Under the pieces are notes generated by a model, which saw nothing but the letters and a program-made list of their open reading frames with translations, made no database searches and had not been told where the DNA came from. The translations under genes and the position numbers were made by a program. Below, one piece after another: positions 17,422 through 26,924 of a stretch of DNA of 64,000 bases. The DNA comes from Formosa undariae (GTDB lineage Bacteria > Bacteroidota > Bacteroidia > Flavobacteriales > Flavobacteriaceae), in assembly GCF_042427615.1 (NCBI RefSeq), contig NZ_JBHMEZ010000009.1:8094-72093 (forward strand), given 5' to 3'. Positions within the stretch are counted from its first letter, which is position 1, and the number at the start of each line of letters is the position of its first letter.

Positions 17422-17712
17422 ATGATGAAAAAATCAATCTATTTAGCGGTCATTATTTCGCTCTTATCCACATCGCTTTTTGCGCAAATTGGAGGCATTG
17501 AAGCTTCAGTTGATGATGTATCCAACACCATTAGAACCATTTTCCCTATCATATTAGGAGTCATATTCCTAGTAGGATTTTTATTTAATGCAGGTCACTT
17601 CTTCGGAGAGAATGCCGATTTAAAAAAGGGAATAACAAGAGTATTAGTGTTTGTTCTTATTGCCGGGGCTGTTGTTGGAATATTCACCTATTTAATTGGA
17701 ATCGTGGTGTAA
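17422..17712 (+). CDS. traE: conjugative transposon TraE-type protein (DUF4134)
   Basis: A 96-residue protein with a signal peptide (cut near LFAQ) and two further membrane helices (TIFPIILGVIFLVGFLF and VLVFVLIAGAVVGIFTYLIG). Size and pattern match DUF4134/TraE, the first gene of the Bacteroidota type IV secretion set and a pilin-like VirB2 counterpart. It opens the tra operon: the following gene starts one base after its stop. The 185 bp upstream separate it from the divergent amidase and must hold the operon promoter. Confidence 0.82.
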   Translation: MMKKSIYLAVIISLLSTSLFAQIGGIEASVDDVSNTIRTIFPIILGVIFLVGFLFNAGHFFGENADLKKGITRVLVFVLIAGAVVGIFTYLIGIVV

Positions 17713-17713
17713 T

Positions 17714-17992
17714 ATGAGACAATATGAAGTATATAAAAACATTAGAAAACGAGCAGTAATTTTTGGACTACCCATTACCCTTTTTGCGTTAATGATTGTC
17801 TCTATAGTAGGTTCCTTACTTATCATCATTTTCTCTTTGAGTTTCAAAATGATTATAGGCGTTCTCATTTTTAATGGGTCACTTTATATCCTCTTAACCC
17901 GAATAAGTACTAATCCAAACTTATTTCAATTCTCAAAACCTTTTCCTAAAATTATTAGTAACAAAAGAAATTTCGACTTCGATTATGAATAA
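17714..17992 (+). CDS. traF: TraF-type conjugation protein (DUF4133)
   Basis: A 92-residue membrane protein, RQYEVYKNIRKRAVIFGLPI at the start, then two closely spaced helices and a basic tail (PFPKIISNKRN). It matches DUF4133/TraF, the VirB3-like partner that anchors the ATPase at the inner membrane. I choose the ATG at 17,714 because the upstream ATG (17,696) lies inside traE and adds residues the family lacks. It overlaps the ATPase gene by 8 bp. Confidence 0.8.
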   Translation: MRQYEVYKNIRKRAVIFGLPITLFALMIVSIVGSLLIIIFSLSFKMIIGVLIFNGSLYILLTRISTNPNLFQFSKPFPKIISNKRNFDFDYE

Positions 17993-20387
17993 GATTAACC
18001 TTTCAGCGTTTCATCCCATATCCGATATTCAGGATAACATCATTCTTGCCAATAATGGCAATGTGATCTTTTGTTTTGAGGGTTCTCTTCCTGAAATTTA
18101 TTCGCTTTCAGAAAAGGATTTTGAAGATATGCACGGCACCTGGTTTCAAGCCTTTAAATCATTGCCTATTGGAACAGTTATTCACAAACAAGATGTCTAT
18201 TTAAAAAAGACTTATACAGCTAGTCAACTGCCTAATAATACGTTCCTAGAAAAAGCAACTCATAATCATTTTAAAGGTCGAGAACATTTAGACCATAGAA
18301 GTTATTTGTTTTTTGTCTTAACCAAAAACAAAGCTTTAAATAACCCAAAATACGTCAATCCGTTTCGAAGTGTTTCAAAACATACAATACCTGAATTAGA
18401 TGAAAAGATAAAAAGTTTTGGGAATGCTGTTAGAGATGCTATTTCCTTTATAAATAACAATCGAAAAACAATCTATCACCCACTATATCTTCAAGACATT
18501 CAAAATTTCACGACTGAATATTTTAATGGTTTTAATGAAGGGTTTGACACCGATATTTTACTAGATAAAAAAAACATCCATATAGGCGAAAATTATTTTG
18601 ATGTCCTTGCCATCAATAGCGAACTGTGCTTTGGCGAAAGTGTACAAAGTAGCAAAACCAATGAGAAATTCACTTCTGACGATTTTGTATTTCATCAAGG
18701 GTTTGTTGATGGTATAGGACTTACGCTAAATGAAAATCATATTGTAAACCAAATCCTTTACTTAGATGATAAACAAAAATGGCGTAAGCTACTTGACAAG
18801 AAGGTTGAAGAACTTAACAAAAGTTCAAATTTCGGATCTCAAAATAAAGTTATACTTGGCAAAATTGAGCACATACTCGCACAGATTAATGCAGATGACA
18901 ATTCACGTATTATCCGAGGTCATTTTAATGTTATGTATTGGCATAAAAAAGTATCTGAGTTAGAGAAAATAACCTCTAAAATTAAAACAGAGTTTAAGGA
19001 ACTAGATATCACACCCTATTATCCACGTGGCGAAGAACGTAAAAATTATATTTTGAATAGTTTCTGCTGCTTCTCCTCTAATTTTTCGAATGCAGATGTA
19101 TATGTTACAGATTTAAAACACGCTTTGTGTTTATTTATTAATAACACCAATTATAAATCAGATAAAACGGGCATCATCTTTAACGATCGGGAACACAATA
19201 TCCCTGTTTTAAAAGATGTTTGGGATGAAGACAAAAAAAGGATTAAAGCACGAAATTTTGCCATTTTCGCTCCTACTGGAGAAGGAAAATCCTTTCTAGC
19301 TAATAATATTTTACGTCAATATTTTGAAAGTGGTGTACGATTAGTCATCATAGATTTAGGTGGTTCTTATACAAAATTCGCTAAGCTGTATCCTGAGAAA
19401 TACACCGTCCTTCGTTACGAAAGCGGTAAAAACCTTGGTATTAATCCCTTTTATATTAGTAGCGAGAACGACCTCACACCGGAACGCCTTGAGGATTTAT
19501 CTGTGTTTTTATTTGAACTATTTGCTTCAGATTTAAAAGTTACTAAAGCACAATCTGTATCTATTAAAAAGATTTTACGTCATTATTATGATAGCACCCT
19601 AGACAATCACTCCCTAGATGATTTTTATAGCTTTATAGAAGGGCATCAAAAAGACCTTTTGAATACCCTAAAAATCCATCCCGACTACTTCAACATTACT
19701 AACTTTTTACACATAATGTCTGAATATGTCGGAGATGGTCTATATAGTTTTCTATTTGAGCTTAGTGAAGACCAAACCTATAAAATTGAAGATAAGCGAT
19801 TAATCGTTTTTGAACTGGATGAAGTCAAGGATAATAAGGAAATTTTATCCGTGATGCTTAAGCTTATCAAATCAGCGATACAACGCACCATTTGGAAAAA
19901 TCGTGCAGAAAAAGGCATCATTCTATTTGATGAATTTGCCAAACAACTAAAATTTGAGAATGTACTAGAAAGCGTAGAATTCTATTATCAAGCCATCCGA
20001 AAACAAAATGGTGCTATTGGTATTATTCTTCAATCCATAAATCAGCTCCCGAACAATTCAACTTCGGCTAGTATCCTAGAAAACACTCAAGTTATTTATA
20101 GCCTAAATAATGAAAAAGGCTATGACGAATTAGTTAAAAGACTGTACTTATCAAGTCACGATTTAAATCAACTAAAATCCATTAAAAACAATCTTTCTGG
20201 TGCTCGAAAATATACCGAGATGTTTATTAAAATTGGGAAAGAAAGTAACATTTTCAGATTAGAAGTTCCCAAAGAAGTTTACGCAGCCTACCTAACCGAT
20301 GGTAAAGAAAATGAAGAAATCATGATGCTTTATGAGCAAACTCATGATATGCAAAAAGCCATCAAAGCATTCACCTCTAAAACCTAA
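17985..20387 (+). CDS. traG: TraG-type conjugation ATPase (VirB4-like)
   Basis: An 800-residue ATPase. The N-terminal half is the variable VirB4 domain; Walker A is APTGEGKS (around residue 430), preceded by ARNFAIF; Walker B is GIILFDEFAK (around 643), followed by AIGIILQSINQLPNN. It energises assembly of the mating channel at the inner membrane. Length is as usual for Bacteroidota TraG. It overlaps traF upstream and is 4 bp from the next gene. Confidence 0.92.
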   Translation: MNKINLSAFHPISDIQDNIILANNGNVIFCFEGSLPEIYSLSEKDFEDMHGTWFQAFKSLPIGTVIHKQDVYLKKTYTASQLPNNTFLEKATHNHFKGREHLDHRSYLFFVLTKNKALNNPKYVNPFRSVSKHTIPELDEKIKSFGNAVRDAISFINNNRKTIYHPLYLQDIQNFTTEYFNGFNEGFDTDILLDKKNIHIGENYFDVLAINSELCFGESVQSSKTNEKFTSDDFVFHQGFVDGIGLTLNENHIVNQILYLDDKQKWRKLLDKKVEELNKSSNFGSQNKVILGKIEHILAQINADDNSRIIRGHFNVMYWHKKVSELEKITSKIKTEFKELDITPYYPRGEERKNYILNSFCCFSSNFSNADVYVTDLKHALCLFINNTNYKSDKTGIIFNDREHNIPVLKDVWDEDKKRIKARNFAIFAPTGEGKSFLANNILRQYFESGVRLVIIDLGGSYTKFAKLYPEKYTVLRYESGKNLGINPFYISSENDLTPERLEDLSVFLFELFASDLKVTKAQSVSIKKILRHYYDSTLDNHSLDDFYSFIEGHQKDLLNTLKIHPDYFNITNFLHIMSEYVGDGLYSFLFELSEDQTYKIEDKRLIVFELDEVKDNKEILSVMLKLIKSAIQRTIWKNRAEKGIILFDEFAKQLKFENVLESVEFYYQAIRKQNGAIGIILQSINQLPNNSTSASILENTQVIYSLNNEKGYDELVKRLYLSSHDLNQLKSIKNNLSGARKYTEMFIKIGKESNIFRLEVPKEVYAAYLTDGKENEEIMMLYEQTHDMQKAIKAFTSKT

Positions 20388-20391
20388 AATT

Positions 20392-20964
20392 ATGAAAACT
20401 CTAAAATTTTTTATTCTAGCCCTACCCTTTTTTTTCTGTTTCCAAATGAAAGCTCAAGGTATGCCTACTTACGACAATACCAATTTTGTAAGTCTTATAA
20501 AACAGCTTATAGAATCTGGAAAACAAACGGCAAACATTATAAAGACAGTCGAGTTTCTAAAAACCCAAAAAGAGAACATCGAGAAGGTAAACGATGTGGT
20601 TAAACAATTAAAAGCTGTACGTGAAATTGGACAAAATAACCAGCGCCTTATTTCTGTTCTTCAAGGCGATCTCAAGGAAATTTTGGATAGTCCTTATATA
20701 AAGCCTGAGGAAGTTGCACGAGTCTCTAATTCATTTACTGCTATAGTAGAAAACTCTCTAGACGTTATGGACTTTATAGATGAAATTTTGTCTAGTGATT
20801 ACCTAAAGATGAGTGATGCCGAACGGACCGAAATTCTAAATCAAAAAGAAGAAGAGTCCAAAGAAATGGTTGCCAGTGTGAGTACCAAAACACGGCGATA
20901 CCAGGATATTATTTCATTTAGAAAAATGCAGGATAAAATCAATAATCGTGAAACACAGTATTAA
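20392..20964 (+). CDS. traI: TraI-type secreted conjugation protein (DUF4141-like)
   Basis: A 190-residue protein with a signal peptide (cut near MKAQG) and a long helical body (IKQLIESGKQTANIIKTVEF, LKTQKENIEKVNDVVKQLKA), charged and coiled-coil-like. It is the VirB5-like periplasmic component in this gene order. I start it at 20,392: the longer frame begins inside traG and would bury the signal peptide. Confidence 0.75.
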   Translation: MKTLKFFILALPFFFCFQMKAQGMPTYDNTNFVSLIKQLIESGKQTANIIKTVEFLKTQKENIEKVNDVVKQLKAVREIGQNNQRLISVLQGDLKEILDSPYIKPEEVARVSNSFTAIVENSLDVMDFIDEILSSDYLKMSDAERTEILNQKEEESKEMVASVSTKTRRYQDIISFRKMQDKINNRETQY

Positions 20965-20966
20965 AA

Positions 20967-21806
20967 ATGGCAACGATACTATTAGGAATTGGATTAGAAT
21001 ATATCGACTCGGTGTTTCAGACCATACAAGGCAGTAGTTTCTCGCAATACACCATTGCCGGAATGAAAACACTTGCTGTCATGTTTTTTCTAGTTAATAT
21101 TTTGGATAAATATAACGAAGGCGTCGCAAATAAAGAGGGGTATACCTGGGGATTAAGTCCTGGAGATTTAATGAAAAATTTTGCGATAGTACTTCTAGCT
21201 ATTTTTTCAACTCAACTGCTAGGCTTTTTTGATAGCATACTTGTTGCCATAGAAGGACAATATCGTGGCACAGCTCCTGCCCTATTACCTTTACAAATGC
21301 AAGACCTTCCTATTGAAGAGGATATTGATTTGTTTGATGTTGCTAAAAATGCGATGACCTTACTTTATGAAGCCTTAGTAACTCCTTTGTATGGCTTCAA
21401 GATTTTAGCTTTTATTACAAGCCTATTTCTTTGGATTTTAGATCTATTTATTTATCCATTATTCTTAGCTGAACGTTATTTTTTATTAGGAATAATGCAA
21501 GCCTTTTTTCCGCTAGTGATTAGTTTATCGGTATTCAAAGAATTTCGTTCGCTAGCATTTACATTTTTCAAATTGTATGCCGCTGTGTATATGCTTGTTC
21601 CTGCCTTTTTCCTTGTCAATGTTTTTATAAATGCCATTTACACTGAAATCAATGCTAATTTTTGGACGAATCTTTTTGGAACAGATTTCGGACAAGGCTT
21701 ATTTGCTCCAGTAGTTCAACTGGGTTCTGTAGGCTTCATCGTATTTCTGAAATTTAAATTATACAGACGCGCAACCTCCTTCACCCTTAGATTATTTACC
21801 AACTAA
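20967..21806 (+). CDS. traJ: TraJ-type polytopic conjugation protein (VirB6/TrbL-like)
   Basis: A 279-residue inner-membrane protein with about six hydrophobic helices: TLAVMFFLVNIL, FAIVLLAIFSTQLLGFF, ILAFITSLFLWILDLFIYPLF, FFLLGIMQAFFPLVISL, LYAAVYMLVPAFFLVNVFI and a last one before the basic end RRATSFTLRLF. This matches TraJ of Bacteroides conjugative transposons, the counterpart of VirB6. Two bases separate it from traI. Confidence 0.82.
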   Translation: MATILLGIGLEYIDSVFQTIQGSSFSQYTIAGMKTLAVMFFLVNILDKYNEGVANKEGYTWGLSPGDLMKNFAIVLLAIFSTQLLGFFDSILVAIEGQYRGTAPALLPLQMQDLPIEEDIDLFDVAKNAMTLLYEALVTPLYGFKILAFITSLFLWILDLFIYPLFLAERYFLLGIMQAFFPLVISLSVFKEFRSLAFTFFKLYAAVYMLVPAFFLVNVFINAIYTEINANFWTNLFGTDFGQGLFAPVVQLGSVGFIVFLKFKLYRRATSFTLRLFTN

Positions 21807-21817
21807 TTCAAGCTAAA

Positions 21818-22441
21818 ATGCAAACACCATATAAAAATATTTATACCATTTTAAAACTAAACAGACTTATTGTTTTAGCCGTAATTATATGCGCATTTCT
21901 AACCTGCACATTTTCTGTTTGGATAGCATTTACCACCAATAAAAAAGCACTTAATAGCGCCTTTGCTATTAATACCGATGGTAGTATTATACCTCTGAAA
22001 CTCGTTACACAAAAGGAAAATTTCAAGATTGAAGCTTTAGCACATTTAGATTTATTTCACAACTACTTCTATAATATCGATGCCAGTAATTATGAACGTA
22101 ATTTAGAAAAAGCACTTTGGTTAGGAAACAGTACGGTAGACAATTTATACCGCCAAAAGAAAGCAGATGGTGTGTATAATCGCCTATTACAATATTCACT
22201 AGTGCAGAAGGTTTTAAGTATCAATTCTAATATTATTGAAACTAATGGCGCTTACAGTTTTACAACAACTACCATCTTTGAAATTAATAGAGGGTCTATA
22301 ATTGACACCTACGAACTAATATCCACGGGTAATCTTATGGTCGTGAATAGAAATTTTCCGAACAACCCACATGGACTACTCATAACAGATTATTTTGAAA
22401 ACACCCTTAAAAAACTAAATGATGAAAATAGAAAAAAATAA
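21818..22441 (+). CDS. traK: TraK-type conjugation protein (VirB8-like)
   Basis: A 207-residue bitopic protein: short cytoplasmic N-terminus, one helix (LIVLAVIICAFLTCTFSVWI) and a periplasmic NTF2-like domain with ALAHLDLFHNYFYNIDASNY, a highly typical TraK/VirB8 signature. It nucleates the channel complex. Its 3' end overlaps traM by 23 bp. Confidence 0.88.
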   Translation: MQTPYKNIYTILKLNRLIVLAVIICAFLTCTFSVWIAFTTNKKALNSAFAINTDGSIIPLKLVTQKENFKIEALAHLDLFHNYFYNIDASNYERNLEKALWLGNSTVDNLYRQKKADGVYNRLLQYSLVQKVLSINSNIIETNGAYSFTTTTIFEINRGSIIDTYELISTGNLMVVNRNFPNNPHGLLITDYFENTLKKLNDENRKK

Positions 22442-23351
22442 AATCGTTTTTGCCACGGTTTTGGCCGTAATCGTCATCTTCCTCATATCATATGGTGTCA
22501 TGATTATGGGAGAAGACGACAATGAAACTAAAAGTCTTCAGCAAACCGAAGTACCCGAATTAGACGCAAATCAAAAAGAATATAATTCTAAGTTAGACGC
22601 TATTAACGATCTTAAAGAAGTTCGCGAAACTAATGCACCAAGTATTTACGATGAAAAATTAATAGATTCCCTCGGCTTTTTTGACCCTGAATTACCAGAT
22701 CGAGAGAAAGAACGTATTGTAGATAGTATTTATGCTTCCAAGAAAATTAAATATTCTGAAGTAAGCTATCAAAATTTGGGTAAGAAGCGCATCGAGCCAA
22801 AAATAGTTCAGGTTGTAGATTCCATAGATATTAAAAAGAACCAACAGATTGCAGCCAAGGAACTCGGTTTAGAACATCAATTATTTTTTGCTGCAGCTCC
22901 ACAACAAAACAGCAATTATATAACAGCAAATACAGATGCTAGCATCTTTGTTGTTGTAGATGGCAACCAAGTGGTTAAAACCAACAGCAGATTACGTATG
23001 CGATTAACTAAAGCTGCCTTAATCAACAATAAACTTATGCCTAAAAACATGCTTGTCTTCGGATTTATAAGTTTCCAAACCAATCGCGCTTTAATTGAAA
23101 TAAAGACTATTAATCATCACCAAACGCAGCTCAAAGCTTTCGATGTTCAAGACGGCAATGAAGGTATTTATATCGAAAACAATTTCAGAAGCGAAATCTC
23201 TACTGAAGTTTTAGACGATGTTTTGGGAGATTTCAATATTCCTAGTGTACCTCAAGTTGGAGGCATTACAAAATTGCTGAAACGTAAAAACAGAAATATA
23301 AAGGTGACTGTTTTAAACAATTACAAACTCATTCTAAAACCGACGCTATGA
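22419..23351 (+). CDS. traM: TraM-type conjugation protein (VirB10-like)
   Basis: A 310-residue protein with one N-terminal helix (IVFATVLAVIVIFLISYGVMI), an acidic, proline-poor periplasmic linker and a C-terminal beta domain (IFVVVDGNQVVKTNSRLRMR, RALIEIKTINHHQTQLKAF). This fits TraM, which spans from the inner membrane to the outer ring. Two adjacent ATGs (22,419 and 22,422) are possible starts. The stop overlaps traN (ATGA). Confidence 0.85.
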   Translation: MMKIEKNKIVFATVLAVIVIFLISYGVMIMGEDDNETKSLQQTEVPELDANQKEYNSKLDAINDLKEVRETNAPSIYDEKLIDSLGFFDPELPDREKERIVDSIYASKKIKYSEVSYQNLGKKRIEPKIVQVVDSIDIKKNQQIAAKELGLEHQLFFAAAPQQNSNYITANTDASIFVVVDGNQVVKTNSRLRMRLTKAALINNKLMPKNMLVFGFISFQTNRALIEIKTINHHQTQLKAFDVQDGNEGIYIENNFRSEISTEVLDDVLGDFNIPSVPQVGGITKLLKRKNRNIKVTVLNNYKLILKPTL

Positions 23352-24199
23352 AACCATTTATATCCATATCATCCCTCCTGTTTTCACTTAGTTCTGTAAC
23401 CACATTTGCGCAAGGTACTATTCACAAAAACATTGCAGTAGATACCATTTATGCCAACGATACTAAAAACGTGGCGCTCTTTTTTCCTGAGCCCATTCGT
23501 CAGGGCATAACAGGTGCAGATCATTTTATATTTACCTTCAATCGTGAAACCGAAAATCACTTAGGCTTGTTACAAGCCAAACCAGGAAAAGAAAGTAATC
23601 TACTGGTAATCAATAAAAACGGTTCAATTTTTTCGTATATTGTAAAGTACAAAAGAGAGTTATCTCAATTCAATTACTTTATTCCATTGTCTAATAGCAT
23701 TGGAAATGAAAGACCTGAAACGCTTAATCCAAAACCTACTGATTCTGTTGAACCTAAAATTAATAGTAGAGATTATTACTATCAAAGATTCTGTGATTAT
23801 TTACTAGAAAGACAACAGAATCTTGGTAAGATTAACAAACAGTATCAAGGGATTGAGCTAAGTGTAGATAACATCGTTTTTGATACTGAAGAATTGTATT
23901 TCGTCATTCAGATTAAAAATAAATCAAGCTTAGATTTCGATTTGAATTTTTTAAAACTTTCGGTTGAAACGCGACAAAAAGGAAAACAAAAATCTCTGCA
24001 ACGTTTGTATTTCGAGCCTATTTACATTCAGAATATGCCGTCAAAAATTGCAAGACAGGAAACGACTAAACTCGTTTATGTGTTACCCAAGTTTTCATTA
24101 TCTAATGACCGTAGGGCTATTTTAGAATTAAACGAGAAGAAAGGCGAACGCAATATAGAATTAAAAATATCGCACCGATTTATAAACCATCCAAATTGA
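23348..24199 (+). CDS. traN: TraN-type conjugation protein (DUF4138)
   Basis: A 283-residue secreted protein: signal peptide cut near TFAQG, then KNVALFFPEPIRQGITGADH, the YYYQRFCDYLLERQQNLGKI helix and LYFVIQIKNKSSLDFDLNFL, all typical of DUF4138/TraN, the VirB9-like outer ring protein. Coupled to traM by a 4-bp overlap. Confidence 0.88.
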   Translation: MKPFISISSLLFSLSSVTTFAQGTIHKNIAVDTIYANDTKNVALFFPEPIRQGITGADHFIFTFNRETENHLGLLQAKPGKESNLLVINKNGSIFSYIVKYKRELSQFNYFIPLSNSIGNERPETLNPKPTDSVEPKINSRDYYYQRFCDYLLERQQNLGKINKQYQGIELSVDNIVFDTEELYFVIQIKNKSSLDFDLNFLKLSVETRQKGKQKSLQRLYFEPIYIQNMPSKIARQETTKLVYVLPKFSLSNDRRAILELNEKKGERNIELKISHRFINHPN

Positions 24200-24206
24200 T
24201 AAAATT

Positions 24207-24572
24207 ATGAAATATCTCATCTTTATTACTTCCGTTCTTTTGTTTTTGTCATGCTCCGAAACCAAAACTTATTCCCCTGCTAAAACTTCAGAAATAGTGG
24301 CCACAAGTTTTTTACACAACGACAAACCTACTCTTAAAAAACACACCACAGCTGTTGCCTATGCCAACCTTACAAGTATTCAGGAGATGTTTATAGAAGA
24401 TAAAAATTCTGATATTAATTTTAAAGTTGTCGACCAAGCAATAGATGGTGAAATCGTGTGGATAAAATATACTATGCGCTCTGACTCTAAACCGGGCATT
24501 TTTAAATTAGTAAAAGAAGATAATCAATGGAAAGTAGATCATAATGGGCCTCGGGAGCGAGGCCCTTTTTAA
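24207..24572 (+). CDS. small lipoprotein, DUF4878-like fold
   Basis: A 121-residue lipoprotein: LLFLSCSE is a lipobox with Cys at residue 16. The body (VATSFLHNDKPTLKKHTT, VDQAIDGEIVWIKYTMRSDS, PGIFKLVKEDNQWKVD) looks like the NTF2-type DUF4878 lipoproteins. It ends the tra operon, 8 bp after traN. Its last codons (GPRERGPF) are read from the terminator hairpin, so its C-terminus is dictated by the terminator. A role at the mating channel (surface exclusion or VirB7-like) is only inference. Confidence 0.7.
   Translation: MKYLIFITSVLLFLSCSETKTYSPAKTSEIVATSFLHNDKPTLKKHTTAVAYANLTSIQEMFIEDKNSDINFKVVDQAIDGEIVWIKYTMRSDSKPGIFKLVKEDNQWKVDHNGPRERGPF
24546..24570 (+). terminator. terminator of the tra operon
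   Basis: Perfect GC-rich 8-bp stem GGGCCTCG / CGAGGCCC with loop GGAG followed by five T. It overlaps the last codons of the lipoprotein gene. Confidence 0.85.
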
Positions 24573-24649
24573 ATTTTTATAAAGACAACTAAAATATGCA
24601 TTAAGGTCTTCTATAATAACGGTTAGTTTTGATAGACTGTAAAAAAAAC

Positions 24650-24681
24650 AAAAAGCCTTATTTTTTAAAATAAGACTTTTT
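24650..24681. terminator. second, bidirectional terminator
   Basis: AAAAAGCCTTATTTT pairs with AAAATAAGACTTTTT (one mismatch). It can stop the copper operon coming from the right and any read-through from tra. Confidence 0.65.
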
Positions 24682-24729
24682 ATTCGCTAACTTAAGAATA
24701 AGGAATCTATTTTTATAAAGCTCCCTATA

Positions 24730-25141
24730 TTATAGTTGATTCATTTCCATATTATGGCCGTATTGACAACAACCTGACAAACCATTATAGGCTTCTTCAC
24801 TTCCTACAACTTTTTGGGTGTCGTAATCTGAAGCAGAAATAGCCTTCTAAATTGACATTGCTTCTGTTTTGGTATCATCAAAAGAAACATCAATTTTCTT
24901 TTTTTTAACATCCCAATTTGTACTTGTAACTTCTACAATCTTCTTTACAGCCTTCTTTACAGCCTTCTCAATAGCACTTTTACAAAATACACAATCACCT
25001 GTTAATCAAAATTATAAACATGAAATTTACATTCCTAAGGACATTTCAGTAGTTGATATTTCTGTTTTTTTTAGTTTCAATTTTACAAGCTATATAACTT
25101 AATGTTGCTATTATAGCTACACTTAAAACTATTATTTTCAT
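24730..25141 (-). pseudogene. HMA-type metal-binding protein, broken
   Basis: The ATG at 25,141 opens a signal/lipobox-like start (VLSVAIIATLSYIACK). After a shift come DCVFCKSAIEKAVKKAVKKI with the CxxC of a heavy-metal-associated domain, KKKIDVSFDDTKTEAMSI, a stop where a codon is expected, and DYDTQKVVGSEEAYNGLSGC up to TAA at 24,730-24,732. At least two stops or shifts make it dead. It was the last gene of the copper operon, 19 bp after the pump adaptor. KAVKKAVKK shows a small in-frame duplication. Confidence 0.75.
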
Positions 25142-25160
25142 TCTTTAAAATTTGATTTTA

Positions 25161-26924
25161 TTATTCTATAATTTGTTTTATTTCCCCACAGGTTAACATT
25201 TTACCTCCAAAATATGGATTGATTACCTTTTCTTCCCTACTCAACCAGTACGCACCATTGTTGTCATCTACCATCGGACAGAACTCTACAAAGACTTTTT
25301 CTTTGACACCAAATATCTGTATCGTGCTAATTAAATGAGATGAAAGATGCTTAAAATAATTTCGTTGTGATTCAATATTTGAGATATTTGAGATTGATGT
25401 GGCTGATGCTTTTATTTTTTTTTCTAATGACATCCATTGATTATGAGCCTCATTATCTTTTAAGAGCTTCATATCGACTTTAGACAAATTATCCAACAGC
25501 CTTATTGATTCTTCAGTAACGTTATCAGTATCATCTTTAATCAAACCATCTTTTAATTTTAAATAATCATTAAAAATGACTTTTAATTGATTTTGAAAGT
25601 TATCAGAAACTTTTATTCTCTCATTCTTATTATTCTTTGAAGGATTATTTTCCATACCAAGATGCCCTTCATGACCAGTCATAACTTTACCTCCCTCTTT
25701 ATTCATCATTGATTTCTTACCTTGTAATTGAGCTGCTGCATCAACGGTAAATGTGCCATTTGTTACTATTTCATCATTAACTTGCAACCCTTCTAAAACC
25801 TCATAATTATTACCTATTTGATTACCTAATGTAATCTTCCGCATTTCAAAAACAGTTTGAGTAGGGTCTGTTTTTATATAAACAACTGAACGCTCTCCTG
25901 TCCATAATACTGCCGTAGTTGGAATGGTAATTGTTTGTTCTTTACTTAAAATCATACTTTTAATTGTTCCTTCAACAAACATTCCTGGCTTAAAAATTTT
26001 CTGTTTATTATCTAGTACTACTCTTAATTTCACAGTTCTAGTTTTGGCTTCTAGAATGGGATCTATAAAACTTACTTTTCCATTAAATGGCTTATTCGGG
26101 TAAGCATTAGTGATAATAGAAACATCTTGTCCTACTTTAAACAGGGAAATTTGATTTTCATACACATCAAAATTTGCCCACACCGTTGAAAGATTGGTTA
26201 CCTTAAAAATAGGAGCTCCATCCATAATATGAGCACCTTCATTAACTACAATTTCAGATACAATCCCAGCGACGTGCGAATAAATTGTGAATTGTGAAAT
26301 TACTTTACCAGATGATTCTATCTGTGATAATTGAGAATCATGAATTTTCCAATTCTTAAATTTATTACGAACCGATGCATATAAATTGGGTTGTGACTCT
26401 TTCATGCGATAAGCTGTAATTAATTCTTGTTGCGCACTAATTAATTCTGGTGAATAAATTTCGGCTACTGCTTGCCCCTTTTGAACTTGTTCTCCTAAGG
26501 ATTTAATATATAACTTTTCTACACGACCATTAAAATGGGCTGGTTGTGTTCCTGTTTCATCTTCATTAATAACAATTTTCCCCGATAACTTAATAGCATT
26601 ATCCTTCCTATTTTCATTACTTACTATGGTTGTTCGGATATTAGCTAACTCCATAGCATTTTCTGTAAGTTTGAATTGATTTGCTAATAAGCCATCACTC
26701 CCACTTTCTGCAGGGATTAAATCCATACCACATATTGGACAATCTCCAGCCTCTGTTTGCATAATCTGAGGATGCATTGAGCATGTCCAGAATTGACTTG
26801 TCTCTTTAGCAACATCATGGTTGTGTTCAGATTCTTTTGTAGATGAATTGCTAAAAATAAACCATCCTAACAATACTCCTGATGCTAACAATCCAATATA
26901 AATAACTATTTTATTATTTTTCAT
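25161..26924 (-). CDS. cusB: RND efflux periplasmic adaptor, CusB type, with DUF3347 tail
   Basis: A 587-residue membrane-fusion protein. One N-terminal anchor helix, then a YHS-like metal motif WTCSMHPQIMQTEAGDCPIC, then the barrel-sandwich/hairpin (GRVEKLYIKSLGEQVQKGQA, SPELISAQQELITAYR) and beta-barrel parts of CusB. The C-terminal ~150 residues are a DUF3347 domain (NDYLKLKDGLIKDDTD, FVEFCPMVDDNNGAYWLSRE), as also encoded separately at 30,385-30,993. It links the CusA-type pump to the TolC-type channel. It overlaps the DUF305 gene by 11 bp. Confidence 0.9.
   Translation of the reverse strand: MKNNKIVIYIGLLASGVLLGWFIFSNSSTKESEHNHDVAKETSQFWTCSMHPQIMQTEAGDCPICGMDLIPAESGSDGLLANQFKLTENAMELANIRTTIVSNENRKDNAIKLSGKIVINEDETGTQPAHFNGRVEKLYIKSLGEQVQKGQAVAEIYSPELISAQQELITAYRMKESQPNLYASVRNKFKNWKIHDSQLSQIESSGKVISQFTIYSHVAGIVSEIVVNEGAHIMDGAPIFKVTNLSTVWANFDVYENQISLFKVGQDVSIITNAYPNKPFNGKVSFIDPILEAKTRTVKLRVVLDNKQKIFKPGMFVEGTIKSMILSKEQTITIPTTAVLWTGERSVVYIKTDPTQTVFEMRKITLGNQIGNNYEVLEGLQVNDEIVTNGTFTVDAAAQLQGKKSMMNKEGGKVMTGHEGHLGMENNPSKNNKNERIKVSDNFQNQLKVIFNDYLKLKDGLIKDDTDNVTEESIRLLDNLSKVDMKLLKDNEAHNQWMSLEKKIKASATSISNISNIESQRNYFKHLSSHLISTIQIFGVKEKVFVEFCPMVDDNNGAYWLSREEKVINPYFGGKMLTCGEIKQIIE

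Noticed and set aside
17696..17713. Upstream start for the TraF-type gene
   Set aside because: It lies within traE and adds residues (ESWCN) not expected for the family; the ATG right behind the traE stop is better.
24869..25102. 77-residue + strand open frame
   Set aside because: It is antisense to the decayed HMA protein gene, whose protein pattern on the - strand is far better.
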